Source: Azoarcus sp. (lineage in GTDB: Bacteria; Pseudomonadota; Gammaproteobacteria; Burkholderiales; Rhodocyclaceae). Taken from it: 11,198 bases of DNA. A program made the position numbers and the translations under genes. The DNA lies in NCBI GenBank assembly GCA_031259795.1, contig JAIRLA010000295.1, forward strand, positions 1 to 11,198, written 5' to 3'. Positions 5,231-11,198 of this stretch are shown in pieces. Below the pieces are notes generated by a model. It did no database searches and was not told where the DNA came from. It saw nothing but the letters and a program-made list of their open reading frames with translations. Numbering within the stretch: the first letter of the stretch is position 1; each line of letters starts with the position of its first letter.

Positions 5231-6892
5231 ATGAAGGTCAAGCACAGGGTTTTTGTCCTTTTTGCCATTGGTTTGCTGGGCATGCTCATCATCGCGGGCA
5301 TCGGCGCGGCTTCCATGTGGCAGGACGAAAAAGCGTTCCAGGGCATCTCGGAGGTCCGTATGCCGAACATGGAACAATTGCTGCGCCTGCGCGGCGCGTC
5401 CACTGATCTCGTGCGCCGCGGCTATGAAATTTCCTCCAAGCGCGGTCTGGATCGCGAACTCCTGGAAGCCGAATTGCGGCGTTTGCAAAAGGCTGAAGAG
5501 GATGCGATCGCAAGGGCGGGGGATGCGTTCAGGAAGTTCGAGGAGTTGCCCACTCCGAAGGAAAGCCTGCTCATCTGGGACAAGTTCAAGTCGCTGTGGG
5601 ACGGGTGGCACAAGTTCGATCTCGACATCCTTTCCGCCCTGAACATGGCGATTGCTTCCCCGACGCCGGAGAATATCCAGAGGCTGATGCGGATCATCGA
5701 CGACAGTGACATGAAGCGCCGCGACGTCACCCCGCAACTGGCCGCGCTTCTCGACGAACTGACCAGCCTGGAAAGCCAGATCAGCAACAGAACCATCCAG
5801 GACGCCGTGTCCGGGAGCGAACGCGACTTCACCATCATGTGCATGGTCGCCGGAATTGGCCTCGCCGTGCTGGCGGGGTTCACCTGGTCGATCATGCATT
5901 CGGCGATCAAGCCCCTCGAAGCGGCGAAAAATACGGTTTCGCGGGTCGCGGAAAATCTCGATCTGACCCTGCGTCTCGACAACAAGGCCAAGGACGAGAT
6001 CGGCGAGTTGTCGCAGTCTTTCGATTACATGATGGGCAAGCTCCAGCTTGCTTTCCAGACCATCCAGAACCAGATCGCCGAAGTCGTCAAGACCGTGGAA
6101 GCGGTGGCCGCCGGCGCCGGACAGGTCGCGCAAAGCTCGGCGAGCCAGAATGCTTCCGCTTCCGCGATGGCCGCCTCCATCGAGGAGATGAGCGTCTCGA
6201 TCAACACCGTCTCCAGCAGCGCCTCCGAAGCGCAAACAATGGCGCAAGCGGCCGGCGACATCTCCGGGCAAGGCAGCCAGATCATCGAGCGGACTTGCGA
6301 CGAGATCGCGACGATCGCGCAGATCGTCTCCAACGCCGCCGGCGTCATCAAGAACCTGGGCGAGGAATCGCACCAGATCACCAATGTGGTCAACGTCATC
6401 AAGGAAGTGGCCGACCAGACGAATCTGCTGGCCCTGAATGCCGCCATCGAGGCGGCGCGCGCCGGCGAACAGGGCAGGGGGTTCGCGGTTGTCGCGGATG
6501 AGGTGCGAAAGCTCGCCGAGCGTACCGCGCAATCGACAGTCGATATTTCCAGCATGGTGAGCAAGATCCAGATTTCGGCCACCGAGTCGGTCGCGGAAAT
6601 GGAAAAAGTCGTCAGGCAAGTGGAATCCGGCCAGTCGCTGGCGCAGGACGCCGGCGAGCGCATGAAAACCATCCGCGCGGAGGCCGCCAAGGTATCGGGC
6701 GCGGTAACGGAAATCTCCGAAGCGCTGAAAGAGCAAAGCCAGGCGAGTCACGACGTGGCGCGTCATGTGGAGAGCATCGCCCAGATGACTGACGAGAACA
6801 ACGCCGTTGCCGAGGACGCCGCCGCCAGCGCCAAACGGCTCGATCGCCTCGCCGGTGAAGTCAATGCCGCGCTCGGCCATTTCAAGGTGTAG
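5231..6892 (+). CDS. Methyl-accepting chemotaxis protein (transmembrane chemoreceptor)
   Basis: This inner-membrane chemoreceptor senses a periplasmic signal and controls the CheA-CheW kinase complex, and hence flagellar rotation. The 553 residues are in class-I order. TM1 is about 8-29. A largely helical periplasmic domain of about 170 residues (30-200) is consistent with a four-helix-bundle sensor. TM2 is about 202-222. A HAMP domain (about 223-276) carries IKPLE and the [10 protein letters not shown] motif. The long cytoplasmic coiled coil has its conserved hairpin tip at about 391-431 ([19 protein letters not shown], then [16 protein letters not shown]). The ligand cannot be read from sequence. 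The C-terminus is GHFKV, without the NWETF-type CheR/CheB pentapeptide tether. The start at 5231 is set by the strong SD and places TM1 at the N-terminus; an upstream in-frame ATG at 5054 would add 59 unrelated residues. It is an orphan receptor gene with no che genes beside it. Confidence 0.95.
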   Translation: MKVKHRVFVLFAIGLLGMLIIAGIGAASMWQDEKAFQGISEVRMPNMEQLLRLRGASTDLVRRGYEISSKRGLDRELLEAELRRLQKAEEDAIARAGDAFRKFEELPTPKESLLIWDKFKSLWDGWHKFDLDILSALNMAIASPTPENIQRLMRIIDDSDMKRRDVTPQLAALLDELTSLESQISNRTIQDAVSGSERDFTIMCMVAGIGLAVLAGFTWSIMHSAIKPLEAAKNTVSRVAENLDLTLRLDNKAKDEIGELSQSFDYMMGKLQLAFQTIQNQIAEVVKTVEAVAAGAGQVAQSSASQNASASAMAASIEEMSVSINTVSSSASEAQTMAQAAGDISGQGSQIIERTCDEIATIAQIVSNAAGVIKNLGEESHQITNVVNVIKEVADQTNLLALNAAIEAARAGEQGRGFAVVADEVRKLAERTAQSTVDISSMVSKIQISATESVAEMEKVVRQVESGQSLAQDAGERMKTIRAEAAKVSGAVTEISEALKEQSQASHDVARHVESIAQMTDENNAVAEDAAASAKRLDRLAGEVNAALGHFKV

Positions 6893-6915
6893 GAATTGGC
6901 CGATGCCCGAAACCT

Positions 6916-6957
6916 CGCCGCCGCGGCATAGATATCCACACACTCCGGAATAGCGGC
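6916..6957 (+). repeat. Third module of the 3'-end repeat, after the chemoreceptor stop
   Basis: Starting 24 bp after the chemoreceptor stop, the plus strand carries GCGGCATAGATATCCACACA followed by CTCCGGAATAGCGGCG. The reverse complement matches 1053-1090 closely (CTATTC, GGAGTGTGTGGATA, TGCCG, GGCGGCG). So the same module lies downstream of two unrelated genes in the same orientation relative to each. Confidence 0.65.
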
Positions 6958-6963
6958 GTTTGA

Positions 6964-6997
6964 GATTCCCCTCCCCCGCTTGCGGGGGAGGGGAATC
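6964..6997. repeat. Perfect 16-bp-arm palindrome between convergent genes
   Basis: Arms GATTCCCCTCCCCCGC (6964-6979) and GCGGGGGAGGGGAATC (6982-6997) flank TT and are exact reverse complements. It shares the core of the repeats at 760-783 and 861-884 but has longer arms. It lies between the ends of the chemoreceptor (plus) and large LRV (minus) genes and would form a very stable hairpin in either transcript. There is no T-run, so it is at most a non-canonical bidirectional terminator or mRNA 3'-end stabiliser. Confidence 0.7.
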
Positions 6998-7038
6998 CAT
7001 CGGAAGAATTGGCCATTGCGAAAGCCGCATCCCCTCGT

Positions 7039-7104
7039 CATTGCGAGGAGCGCAGCGACGTGGCAATCCAGTTCGTTCTATTCGGCGCGCAGCGCCGCTA
7101 TTTT
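7039..7104 (-). repeat. Modular 3'-end repeat, copy C (just beyond the large LRV stop)
   Basis: This copy has the ATTGC/GCAAT inverted repeat (CATTGCGAGGAGCGCAGCGA, then GTGGCAATCCAG). GTTCGTTCTATT follows, then the hairpin CGGCGC-GCA-GCGCCG (7083-7097) and TATTTTCCC. It lies 20-85 bp past the stop of the large LRV gene, in the same gene-relative orientation as copies A and B. The CATTGCGAGGAGCG type of repeat is common in proteobacterial genomes. Confidence 0.7.
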
Positions 7105-7124
7105 CCCGGCTCCCCGCGCCTTAT

Positions 7125-9323
7125 TCATGTCCGCTTCGGCGCGAAACGGCGCAGGGCGGCTTTCCGCACGCCGGGGTCCGCGTCCTCGGCCAATACCGCC
7201 AGGAGGTCGCGCGGCGTGGCGGGGTTCTCCGCCAACCTGGCGCGGACGGAGGTTTTTTCGTGGCTTGCCATGCGCGTCAGAACGTCGAGCGGCGCACCTG
7301 GATTGCCCGCGACGGCTTTATGCAATTCTTCCAGACGCCAAATCGTGGCGTCCTGATTCAAGGACAAGGCTCGCAAGGCTTGCGGCGGCGTCCTGGGATT
7401 GGCCGCGACCGCGACGCATACATAGTGATCGTCCGTATTGTCCGCCAGGATTTGCAGGATTTCCGGCGGGGTATTCGGATTCCTGGCGACATGTTCGTGA
7501 ACGCCGCTTCGCTTGTTCTCCGCCAAGGCTCGCAAGGCTTCCGGCGGGGTGTTGGGGCACCTCGCCACCGAATGATAGACGGAATGGTCGTTCTTGCCGG
7601 ATGAATCGCGGGCAAGCAGCAGCAAAGCTTCTGCCGGAGTATTGGGATTGTCCGCGATATATCGCCGGATCTCGATATACGGGTCAAGGGCAAGATGGAC
7701 GAAGGCTTCTTGCGGCCTCCGGGCATTTTGCAATACCGCCTTGCGAACCAAGGCATCTTCGTCGTCCATCAGACGCGCCAGAAGCTCTTGCGGCGCGTTG
7801 GGGTTTCTCGCCACGGTGCGGCGAATCCCGGCGGACGCGTCGCCCGCCAGACGCGCCAGAGTCTCATGCGGCGCATGGGGATTGTCCGCTACGGTAAAAC
7901 GAATCCAGTGCACTTCATCCTCTGCCAGACGCGCCAGCACCTCATGTGGCGCACGGGGATTTTCCGCCACGGCGCGGCGAACCCAAGCGAATTCATCGCC
8001 CGCCAGCCGCGCCAGGACTTCCGGCGAGGCATGCGCTTCCGCTGCCGCGCTGGCGCGCTGTTCTCCCTCGAAGAGCGCCGCCAGGGCTTCCGGCGGCATG
8101 GCGGGGTTTCTCGCTGCCAGTTGGCGCACGCTCGGGTAGATACGGTGAAGCAGCCTTGCCAGGCTTGCGGGCGGCGTATGGGGATTCCTCGCCACGCAAT
8201 CAAGAACCTTCGGATCGGCGTGATCCGCCAGCCGATCAAGCACTTCCGGTGGCGTGCCGGGATTCTCCGCCAAGTGTCGCGGGACATTTCCCTTGGCGTC
8301 CGCGAGCGTCCGCAAGACCTCTGTGGGCGTCGCCGGATTGGCCGCCAAGTGTCGCAGGACATTTCCCTTGGCGTCCGCGAACGTCCGCAATACCTCTGCG
8401 GGCGTCGCCGGATTGGCCGCCAGGACTTCCGCGAGGTTTTTGTCCCGCGCAAGTTTTTCCAGGCATTCCGGCGGGGTATTGGGATTTCCCGCGACGCTCT
8501 GGCGCACATGAACATTCTCGTCCTCCGCCAGCGTTGCCAGGATATCCGGCGGCGTGTTGGGATTTGCCGCCAGATGGCGCGAAACGCTTTCGTCATGTCG
8601 CGCGAGCGTTCGCAGTACATCCCCGGGCGTTGCCGGATTCGCCAGCAGGATTTCCGCGAGTTTCTTGTCGCGCGCGAGTTTTCTCAGGCATTCCGGCGGG
8701 GTGCGGGGATTTTCCGCGACGCCCCGGCGCACGTGACCATTCTTGTCTTCGGCCAGCGCCGCCAAGACTTCTGGCGGGGTTTCCGGGAGTTGGGCCATCC
8801 TGCGCCGCCGGATCAGCACATCTGGCGGTGTATTGGGATTGAGCGACACCGGCTCGCGCACTTTCGGGCTTTTGTCCTCGGCCAAAAGGCGCAGGGATTC
8901 CGCCGGGAGCGCCGGATTGGCCGCGACGAACTTGCGGACGTCCACATCCTTGTCGCACGCCAGTTTTTCCAGCAAATCCGGGGGGGCGTGGGGATTCTGC
9001 GCCACGGAATAGCGCACTTCCTTGAGCGCGTCGCCGGCAAGCTGGAACAGGATGTCCCGCGGCGCGTTCGGGTTTCTCGCCGTGAAGGCGCGTACCCAGC
9101 GATCCCGATGACCCGCCAGCGCCGCGAACTGTTCCGGGGGCAGGGCGGGATGCGCCGCGACATAAACGCGCACCCAGCGATCCTTGTCCGCCATGAGTTC
9201 CAGAAGGCGCTCGGGCGAAGTTCTTCCGTCCCTGGCCTCCGCCCGCCGCGCCCCGGTTTCCGGCTCCGCCGGGGCGTCGAGTTCTTCCATACCGTCTTCT
9301 TTCATGAACTGGTTTTCTTCCAT
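7125..9323 (-). CDS. Large leucine-rich-repeat-variant (LRV) protein, about 27 repeats
   Basis: The 732-residue protein is almost wholly LRV repeats of 25-26 residues with the pattern NPxTPPEVLxxLAxDxxxxVRxxVA. Such repeats fold as paired helices (one alpha, one 3-10) in a right-handed solenoid, usually a protein-binding scaffold. About 33 charged residues precede the cap TSPERLLEL (35-43). Repeats then start near residues 58, 84, 110, 136, 162, 179, 205, 229, 254, 280, 304, 329, 354, 380, 406, 430, 455, 481, 507, 533, 559, 589, 615, 642, 674 and 700, ending VRKAALRRF. One unit (162-178) is shortened; those starting at 559 and 642 carry insertions. No signal peptide or membrane segment is seen. 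The N-terminal cysteine cluster that binds [4Fe-4S] in the Azotobacter vinelandii LRV protein is absent. It is the last gene of the minus-strand cluster, 44 bp after the small LRV gene, with AAGGGAG upstream of its ATG. Function unknown. Confidence 0.93.
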   Translation of the reverse strand: MEENQFMKEDGMEELDAPAEPETGARRAEARDGRTSPERLLELMADKDRWVRVYVAAHPALPPEQFAALAGHRDRWVRAFTARNPNAPRDILFQLAGDALKEVRYSVAQNPHAPPDLLEKLACDKDVDVRKFVAANPALPAESLRLLAEDKSPKVREPVSLNPNTPPDVLIRRRRMAQLPETPPEVLAALAEDKNGHVRRGVAENPRTPPECLRKLARDKKLAEILLANPATPGDVLRTLARHDESVSRHLAANPNTPPDILATLAEDENVHVRQSVAGNPNTPPECLEKLARDKNLAEVLAANPATPAEVLRTFADAKGNVLRHLAANPATPTEVLRTLADAKGNVPRHLAENPGTPPEVLDRLADHADPKVLDCVARNPHTPPASLARLLHRIYPSVRQLAARNPAMPPEALAALFEGEQRASAAAEAHASPEVLARLAGDEFAWVRRAVAENPRAPHEVLARLAEDEVHWIRFTVADNPHAPHETLARLAGDASAGIRRTVARNPNAPQELLARLMDDEDALVRKAVLQNARRPQEAFVHLALDPYIEIRRYIADNPNTPAEALLLLARDSSGKNDHSVYHSVARCPNTPPEALRALAENKRSGVHEHVARNPNTPPEILQILADNTDDHYVCVAVAANPRTPPQALRALSLNQDATIWRLEELHKAVAGNPGAPLDVLTRMASHEKTSVRARLAENPATPRDLLAVLAEDADPGVRKAALRRFAPKRT
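8265..8414 (-). repeat. Tandem 75-bp near-identical repeat inside the large LRV gene
   Basis: Two adjacent 75-bp units encode NPATPAEVLRTFADAKGNVL / RHLAA and NPATPTEVLRTLADAKGNVP / RHLAE (residues 304-353). The DNA differs at only a few bases, for example CAAGTGTCGC plus GGGACATTTCCCTTGGCGTC against CAAGTGTCGC plus AGGACATTTCCCTTGGCGTC. Most other repeats in the gene have diverged far more, so this is a recent duplication or gene conversion. Confidence 0.85.
8286..8732 (-). repeat. Higher-order repeat: two 75-residue blocks of three LRV units
   Basis: Residues about 198-272 and 273-347 align block to block. Each has VR..VA.NP.TPPECL.KLARDK (sharing an unusual Cys), then a short 24-residue unit (LAEILLANPATPGDVLRTLA against LAEVLAANPATPAEVLRTFA), then a third unit. 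At the DNA level the shared 16-mer CAGGCATTCCGGCGGG recurs at 8685 and 8460, exactly 225 bp apart. This shows growth by duplication of three-repeat cassettes. Confidence 0.75.
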
Positions 9324-9367
9324 GTCACACTCCCTTGTTCCACATCACCGCAACGAAGCCCCGGCCT

Positions 9368-9670
9368 TCATGTTCGTGTCTGCTTGAAATGGCGCAGGGC
9401 CGCCCGCCGCACCTCGGGGTCCCCGTCCTCGACAAGAACCGCCAGAAAGTCGCGGGGCGTGCCGGGATGCTTTGCCACGGCAAGGCGAACATAATCTTCA
9501 TCGCTCGCCAGATGCGCCAGAGCTTCTGGCGGCGTGTTGGGATTTTCCGCCACGGCATTGCGAACCATATGATCCTTGTCCGCCGCGAGTTCCAGCAAAC
9601 GTTCGGGCGAAGTCCCTTTGTTCCTGGCTTCCTCGAGCCGCATCTGAACTTCTTTCCAGTCTGTTGCCAT
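9368..9670 (-). CDS. Small LRV protein (100 aa), miniature paralogue of the large one
   Basis: The protein has a charged helical lead (1-19), the cap TSPERLLELAADKDHMVR (20-37), and two LRV units starting at NPNTPPE (43) and HPGTPRD (68). It ends in GDPEVRRAALRHF with an RT-terminated tail. Both caps match the large LRV protein: TSPERLLELMADKDRWVR at its N-terminus, and TPRDLLAVLAEDADPGVR followed by KAALRRF at its C-terminus. It is therefore a cap-to-cap version of the same fold with about 24 units fewer. The gene starts 24 bp after the upstream VWA gene stop, with AAGGAAG ahead of the ATG, and ends 44 bp before the large LRV gene. It is cytosolic by appearance. Function is unknown; a role as partner, regulator or half-site binder of the VWA protein is speculation. 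Confidence 0.85.
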   Translation of the reverse strand: MATDWKEVQMRLEEARNKGTSPERLLELAADKDHMVRNAVAENPNTPPEALAHLASDEDYVRLAVAKHPGTPRDFLAVLVEDGDPEVRRAALRHFKQTRT

Positions 9671-9694
9671 GTCACGCTTCCTTGTTCCACATCA

Positions 9695-10891
9695 TCAAAA
9701 CGAATCCCCAACTTCCATGCGCACCACTCGTCCCCAGCCGGGGGCGGGAACCTGTGCCTTATTTGCCGTGATGCACCAGATGACCGGGTAATCGCGTTCG
9801 GGACCGAAATCCGTGTAGCCGTCGGTCATGACGAGCGCGACGGCGGGCGGCGTGAAGAATTCCTGCCGGACGATGCCCCGGTCGATCCAGTCGAGCGCTG
9901 CCGGCATGTCGGTGCCGCCGCCGCCCTTGAGGGCGTCCCGGCTCTGAAGACCTTGCAGCACCGTGTCGCGCGCGGGCACGCAATCGAAGGAAAGCGGCGG
10001 GTACACTTTAGCGTCACAGGGAATGATCGTCACGGCGCGAGGAAAACAGACTTCCACTACCCCAAGGATTTCGCCGATGAAGCGGGCCAATTCCTTTTTC
10101 CCGATAGAGCCGGAGGTATCGACCACGATGGCGATGTGTTCGAGCGCCCCCGCCGTCGCCATCCCCGGCAAAAAAGTCTCCAGCACGCCATTCCTGCGGT
10201 TGGGGCGCATCCAGTCGTAATCGCTTTTTTCCAGCGCGGTCAGGTATTCGGCCAGGAGCGCCCGCCAATCCTGTTCCGGCTCCAGGATTTTTTCCAGATA
10301 CCGCTCGACGCCCAGGGGCAGGCTCCCTTGCGTCATGCGCGCGGCCTGGGCGGCTTGCAGGATGAGGGCGCGCGCCCGCTGGCGGTTGCGCGCGCGTTGC
10401 GCCGGAGAAAAAATCTTTTCCGCGAGGTCGTCGCCTTCCTGCAAATCGGCGAGAAACTTGCCGCCTAAACGCTCTTCGATGCCCGGCGGGAGCTTTTCAT
10501 AAACTTCTTCCTCGATCAGCCCCTTATATGCCTTGTTGCAAAATCCGCCGGGAGGCAGGGCGCCGCCTTCTTCCAGAATCATCAGATTGATGACGCAGTC
10601 GCAAGCAATATTCCAGCGCAGGGGATGGCGCGCGCCCCGGCGGAAGACATGTTCGAAAGCCACGTGCATGACTTCATGCTTGAGCAGCGCCACCTGTTCC
10701 TTCGCGCCCAGCGCGGCGAAAAACGCCGGATTGATCTGGATGCGCGCGCCGTCCGTGCAGGCGGTGGAACACCAGGGCGCGTCCAGGAACCGGGGATCGA
10801 GATAAAACGCGAGCGAGGAAAAAAAGACATCGTTGCGGGAAAGGCGCACCAGCGCGTGGCTCAGGGCTTTTTCCGCCTTGGTCTGCCTCAT
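9695..10891 (-). CDS. VWA-like/metallopeptidase-domain protein (DUF2201 type)
   Basis: The 398-residue protein has two parts. The N-terminal domain (about 1-220) carries LLKHEVMHVAFEH (70-81 region), an HExxH zinc-peptidase-like motif with a further His five residues on. The C-terminal VWA-like domain (about 250-395) has a complete MIDAS: DTSGS (258-262), the Thr of GGGGTD (327) and the Asp of MTDG (357). This is the layout of putative metallopeptidase plus VWA (DUF2201) proteins, which usually pair with a MoxR-type AAA+ ATPase; whether they cleave substrates is not known. The start is set at 10889-10891 because it overlaps the preceding gene's stop as ATGA; a longer in-frame opening to 11140 reads Arg/Gly-rich noise antisense to sense of the upstream gene. 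The two LRV genes follow at once, suggesting one operon and a shared complex. Confidence 0.92.
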   Translation of the reverse strand: MRQTKAEKALSHALVRLSRNDVFFSSLAFYLDPRFLDAPWCSTACTDGARIQINPAFFAALGAKEQVALLKHEVMHVAFEHVFRRGARHPLRWNIACDCVINLMILEEGGALPPGGFCNKAYKGLIEEEVYEKLPPGIEERLGGKFLADLQEGDDLAEKIFSPAQRARNRQRARALILQAAQAARMTQGSLPLGVERYLEKILEPEQDWRALLAEYLTALEKSDYDWMRPNRRNGVLETFLPGMATAGALEHIAIVVDTSGSIGKKELARFIGEILGVVEVCFPRAVTIIPCDAKVYPPLSFDCVPARDTVLQGLQSRDALKGGGGTDMPAALDWIDRGIVRQEFFTPPAVALVMTDGYTDFGPERDYPVIWCITANKAQVPAPGWGRVVRMEVGDSF

Positions 10892-11145
10892 GCCGCGCCC
10901 AGCAGAGCGCGATGCTTGCCGACCCACGCGGTATGCGCCTCGCCGAGCAAATACATCGGATTCTTCCGCCGCACGAAATTGATGAAGAGCGCGGCAAAGC
11001 GAATATCGAGCCGGTCGAGCCAAACGATACTGTGCTGGCTCTCCGCCTGGGCGCGCGCCATATCCTTGCCGCCCGCCTCGATGACCCGGCGCGCCAGCGC
11101 CACGGCCGCCGCGTAGCGTACATCCGCCTTGTCCGCGCAAGCCAC
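10888..11145 (-). CDS. Small protein of unknown function upstream of the VWA gene (about 85 aa)
   Basis: I do not recognise this protein. From a GTG at 11143-11145 it reads MACADKADVRYAAAVALARR, an amphipathic helical stretch, then HSIVWLDRLDIRFAALFINF and a basic tail with MYLLGEAHTAWVGKHRALL. It looks like a folded protein: balanced hydrophobic and charged residues, Trp, Tyr and Phe present, and codon usage like its neighbours. Its stop overlaps the VWA start (ATGA), which implies translational coupling. The only start is GTG, placed 3 bases after an in-frame TAG that ends the upstream gene, with no clear Shine-Dalgarno. It may therefore be a separate coupled gene or the C-terminal part of the upstream protein cut off by a stop codon. 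Confidence 0.6.
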   Translation of the reverse strand: MACADKADVRYAAAVALARRVIEAGGKDMARAQAESQHSIVWLDRLDIRFAALFINFVRRKNPMYLLGEAHTAWVGKHRALLGAA

Positions 11146-11148
11146 CGC

Positions 11149-11198
11149 CTACCCCGCCAGCACCTCATCAATGTCCGGCAAATCCTTCTTCAGTGCGC
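11149..11198 (-). CDS. 3' end of an unidentified upstream gene (partial)
   Basis: The last 15 codons before a TAG (11149-11151) read ALKKDLPDIDEVLAG, an acidic helical C-terminus in good coding register. The rest lies beyond the right edge. In comparable clusters the gene before a DUF2201/VWA protein is a MoxR-like AAA+ ATPase, but nothing in these 50 bases proves that. The frame continues past the TAG into the 85-residue protein. Confidence 0.45.
   Translation of the reverse strand, partial: ALKKDLPDIDEVLAG

Noticed and set aside
5006..7066. 686-residue minus-strand open frame antisense to the chemoreceptor
   Set aside because: It is the antisense shadow of a high-GC coding sequence; the plus-strand frame has clear chemoreceptor motifs and a ribosome binding site.
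7695..9494. 599-residue plus-strand open frame across the LRV genes
   Set aside because: Repetitive only because the opposite strand encodes LRV repeats; it lacks a ribosome binding site and runs across both LRV genes.
7125..9670. Reading the regular LRV DNA periodicity as a CRISPR or minisatellite array
   Set aside because: The 72-78-bp period is explained by codons of 25-26-residue protein repeats with conserved reading frame.
10891..11140. N-terminal extension of the VWA gene by 83 residues
   Set aside because: The extension is Arg/Gly-rich and out of frame with the better-looking 85-aa protein; the ATGA overlap fixes the start at 10891.

Overview
The window is GC-rich DNA from a flagellated, chemotactic proteobacterium. 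SlyX, a YlqF/RbgA-type GTPase, a MetY sulfhydrylase, FlgK and dense families of short palindromic intergenic repeats fit a beta- or gammaproteobacterium best. No rRNA, tRNA or CRISPR array was seen. All genes are on the minus strand except the chemoreceptor at 5231-6892 and a transposase remnant at 3240-3504.

Left part (1-3640). The 5' end of flgK (1-377) runs off the left edge and has a good sigma-54-like -24/-12 site just upstream. A 676-bp gene-free stretch (378-1053) follows, packed with hairpin repeats. Next is a two-gene minus-strand unit: metY (O-acetylhomoserine sulfhydrylase) followed 14 bp downstream by a small unrecognised four-helix membrane protein. Between metY and slyX lies a second gene-poor stretch with a frameshifted C-terminal remnant of an IS5-family transposase.

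Middle part (3641-7124). slyX overlaps the end of a circularly permuted ribosome-assembly GTPase gene (ylqF/rbgA) by ATGA. A 475-bp divergent intergenic region separates it from a complete methyl-accepting chemotaxis protein. The convergent gap after the chemoreceptor holds a perfect 16-bp-arm palindrome and more copies of the repeat family.

Right part (7125-11198). This is the most unusual section: a compact minus-strand gene cluster. In transcription order it holds the tail of an unidentified gene, a small unknown protein of about 85 residues, a 398-residue protein combining a HEVMH metallopeptidase-like domain with a C-terminal VWA/MIDAS domain (DUF2201 type), a 100-residue leucine-rich-repeat-variant (LRV) protein, and a 732-residue LRV protein with about 27 repeats. 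The two LRV genes share both end caps and nearly identical translation leaders, so one arose from the other by duplication plus repeat expansion or collapse. VWA proteins of this type usually sit beside MoxR-type AAA+ ATPases; that gene, if present, lies outside the window. A role for the LRV proteins as binding partners or adaptors of the VWA protein is inference.

A modular repeat recurs just after the stop codons of the membrane-protein, slyX, chemoreceptor and large LRV genes. It looks like a mobile or transcript-end element, and in one case it supplies the last codons of the gene.
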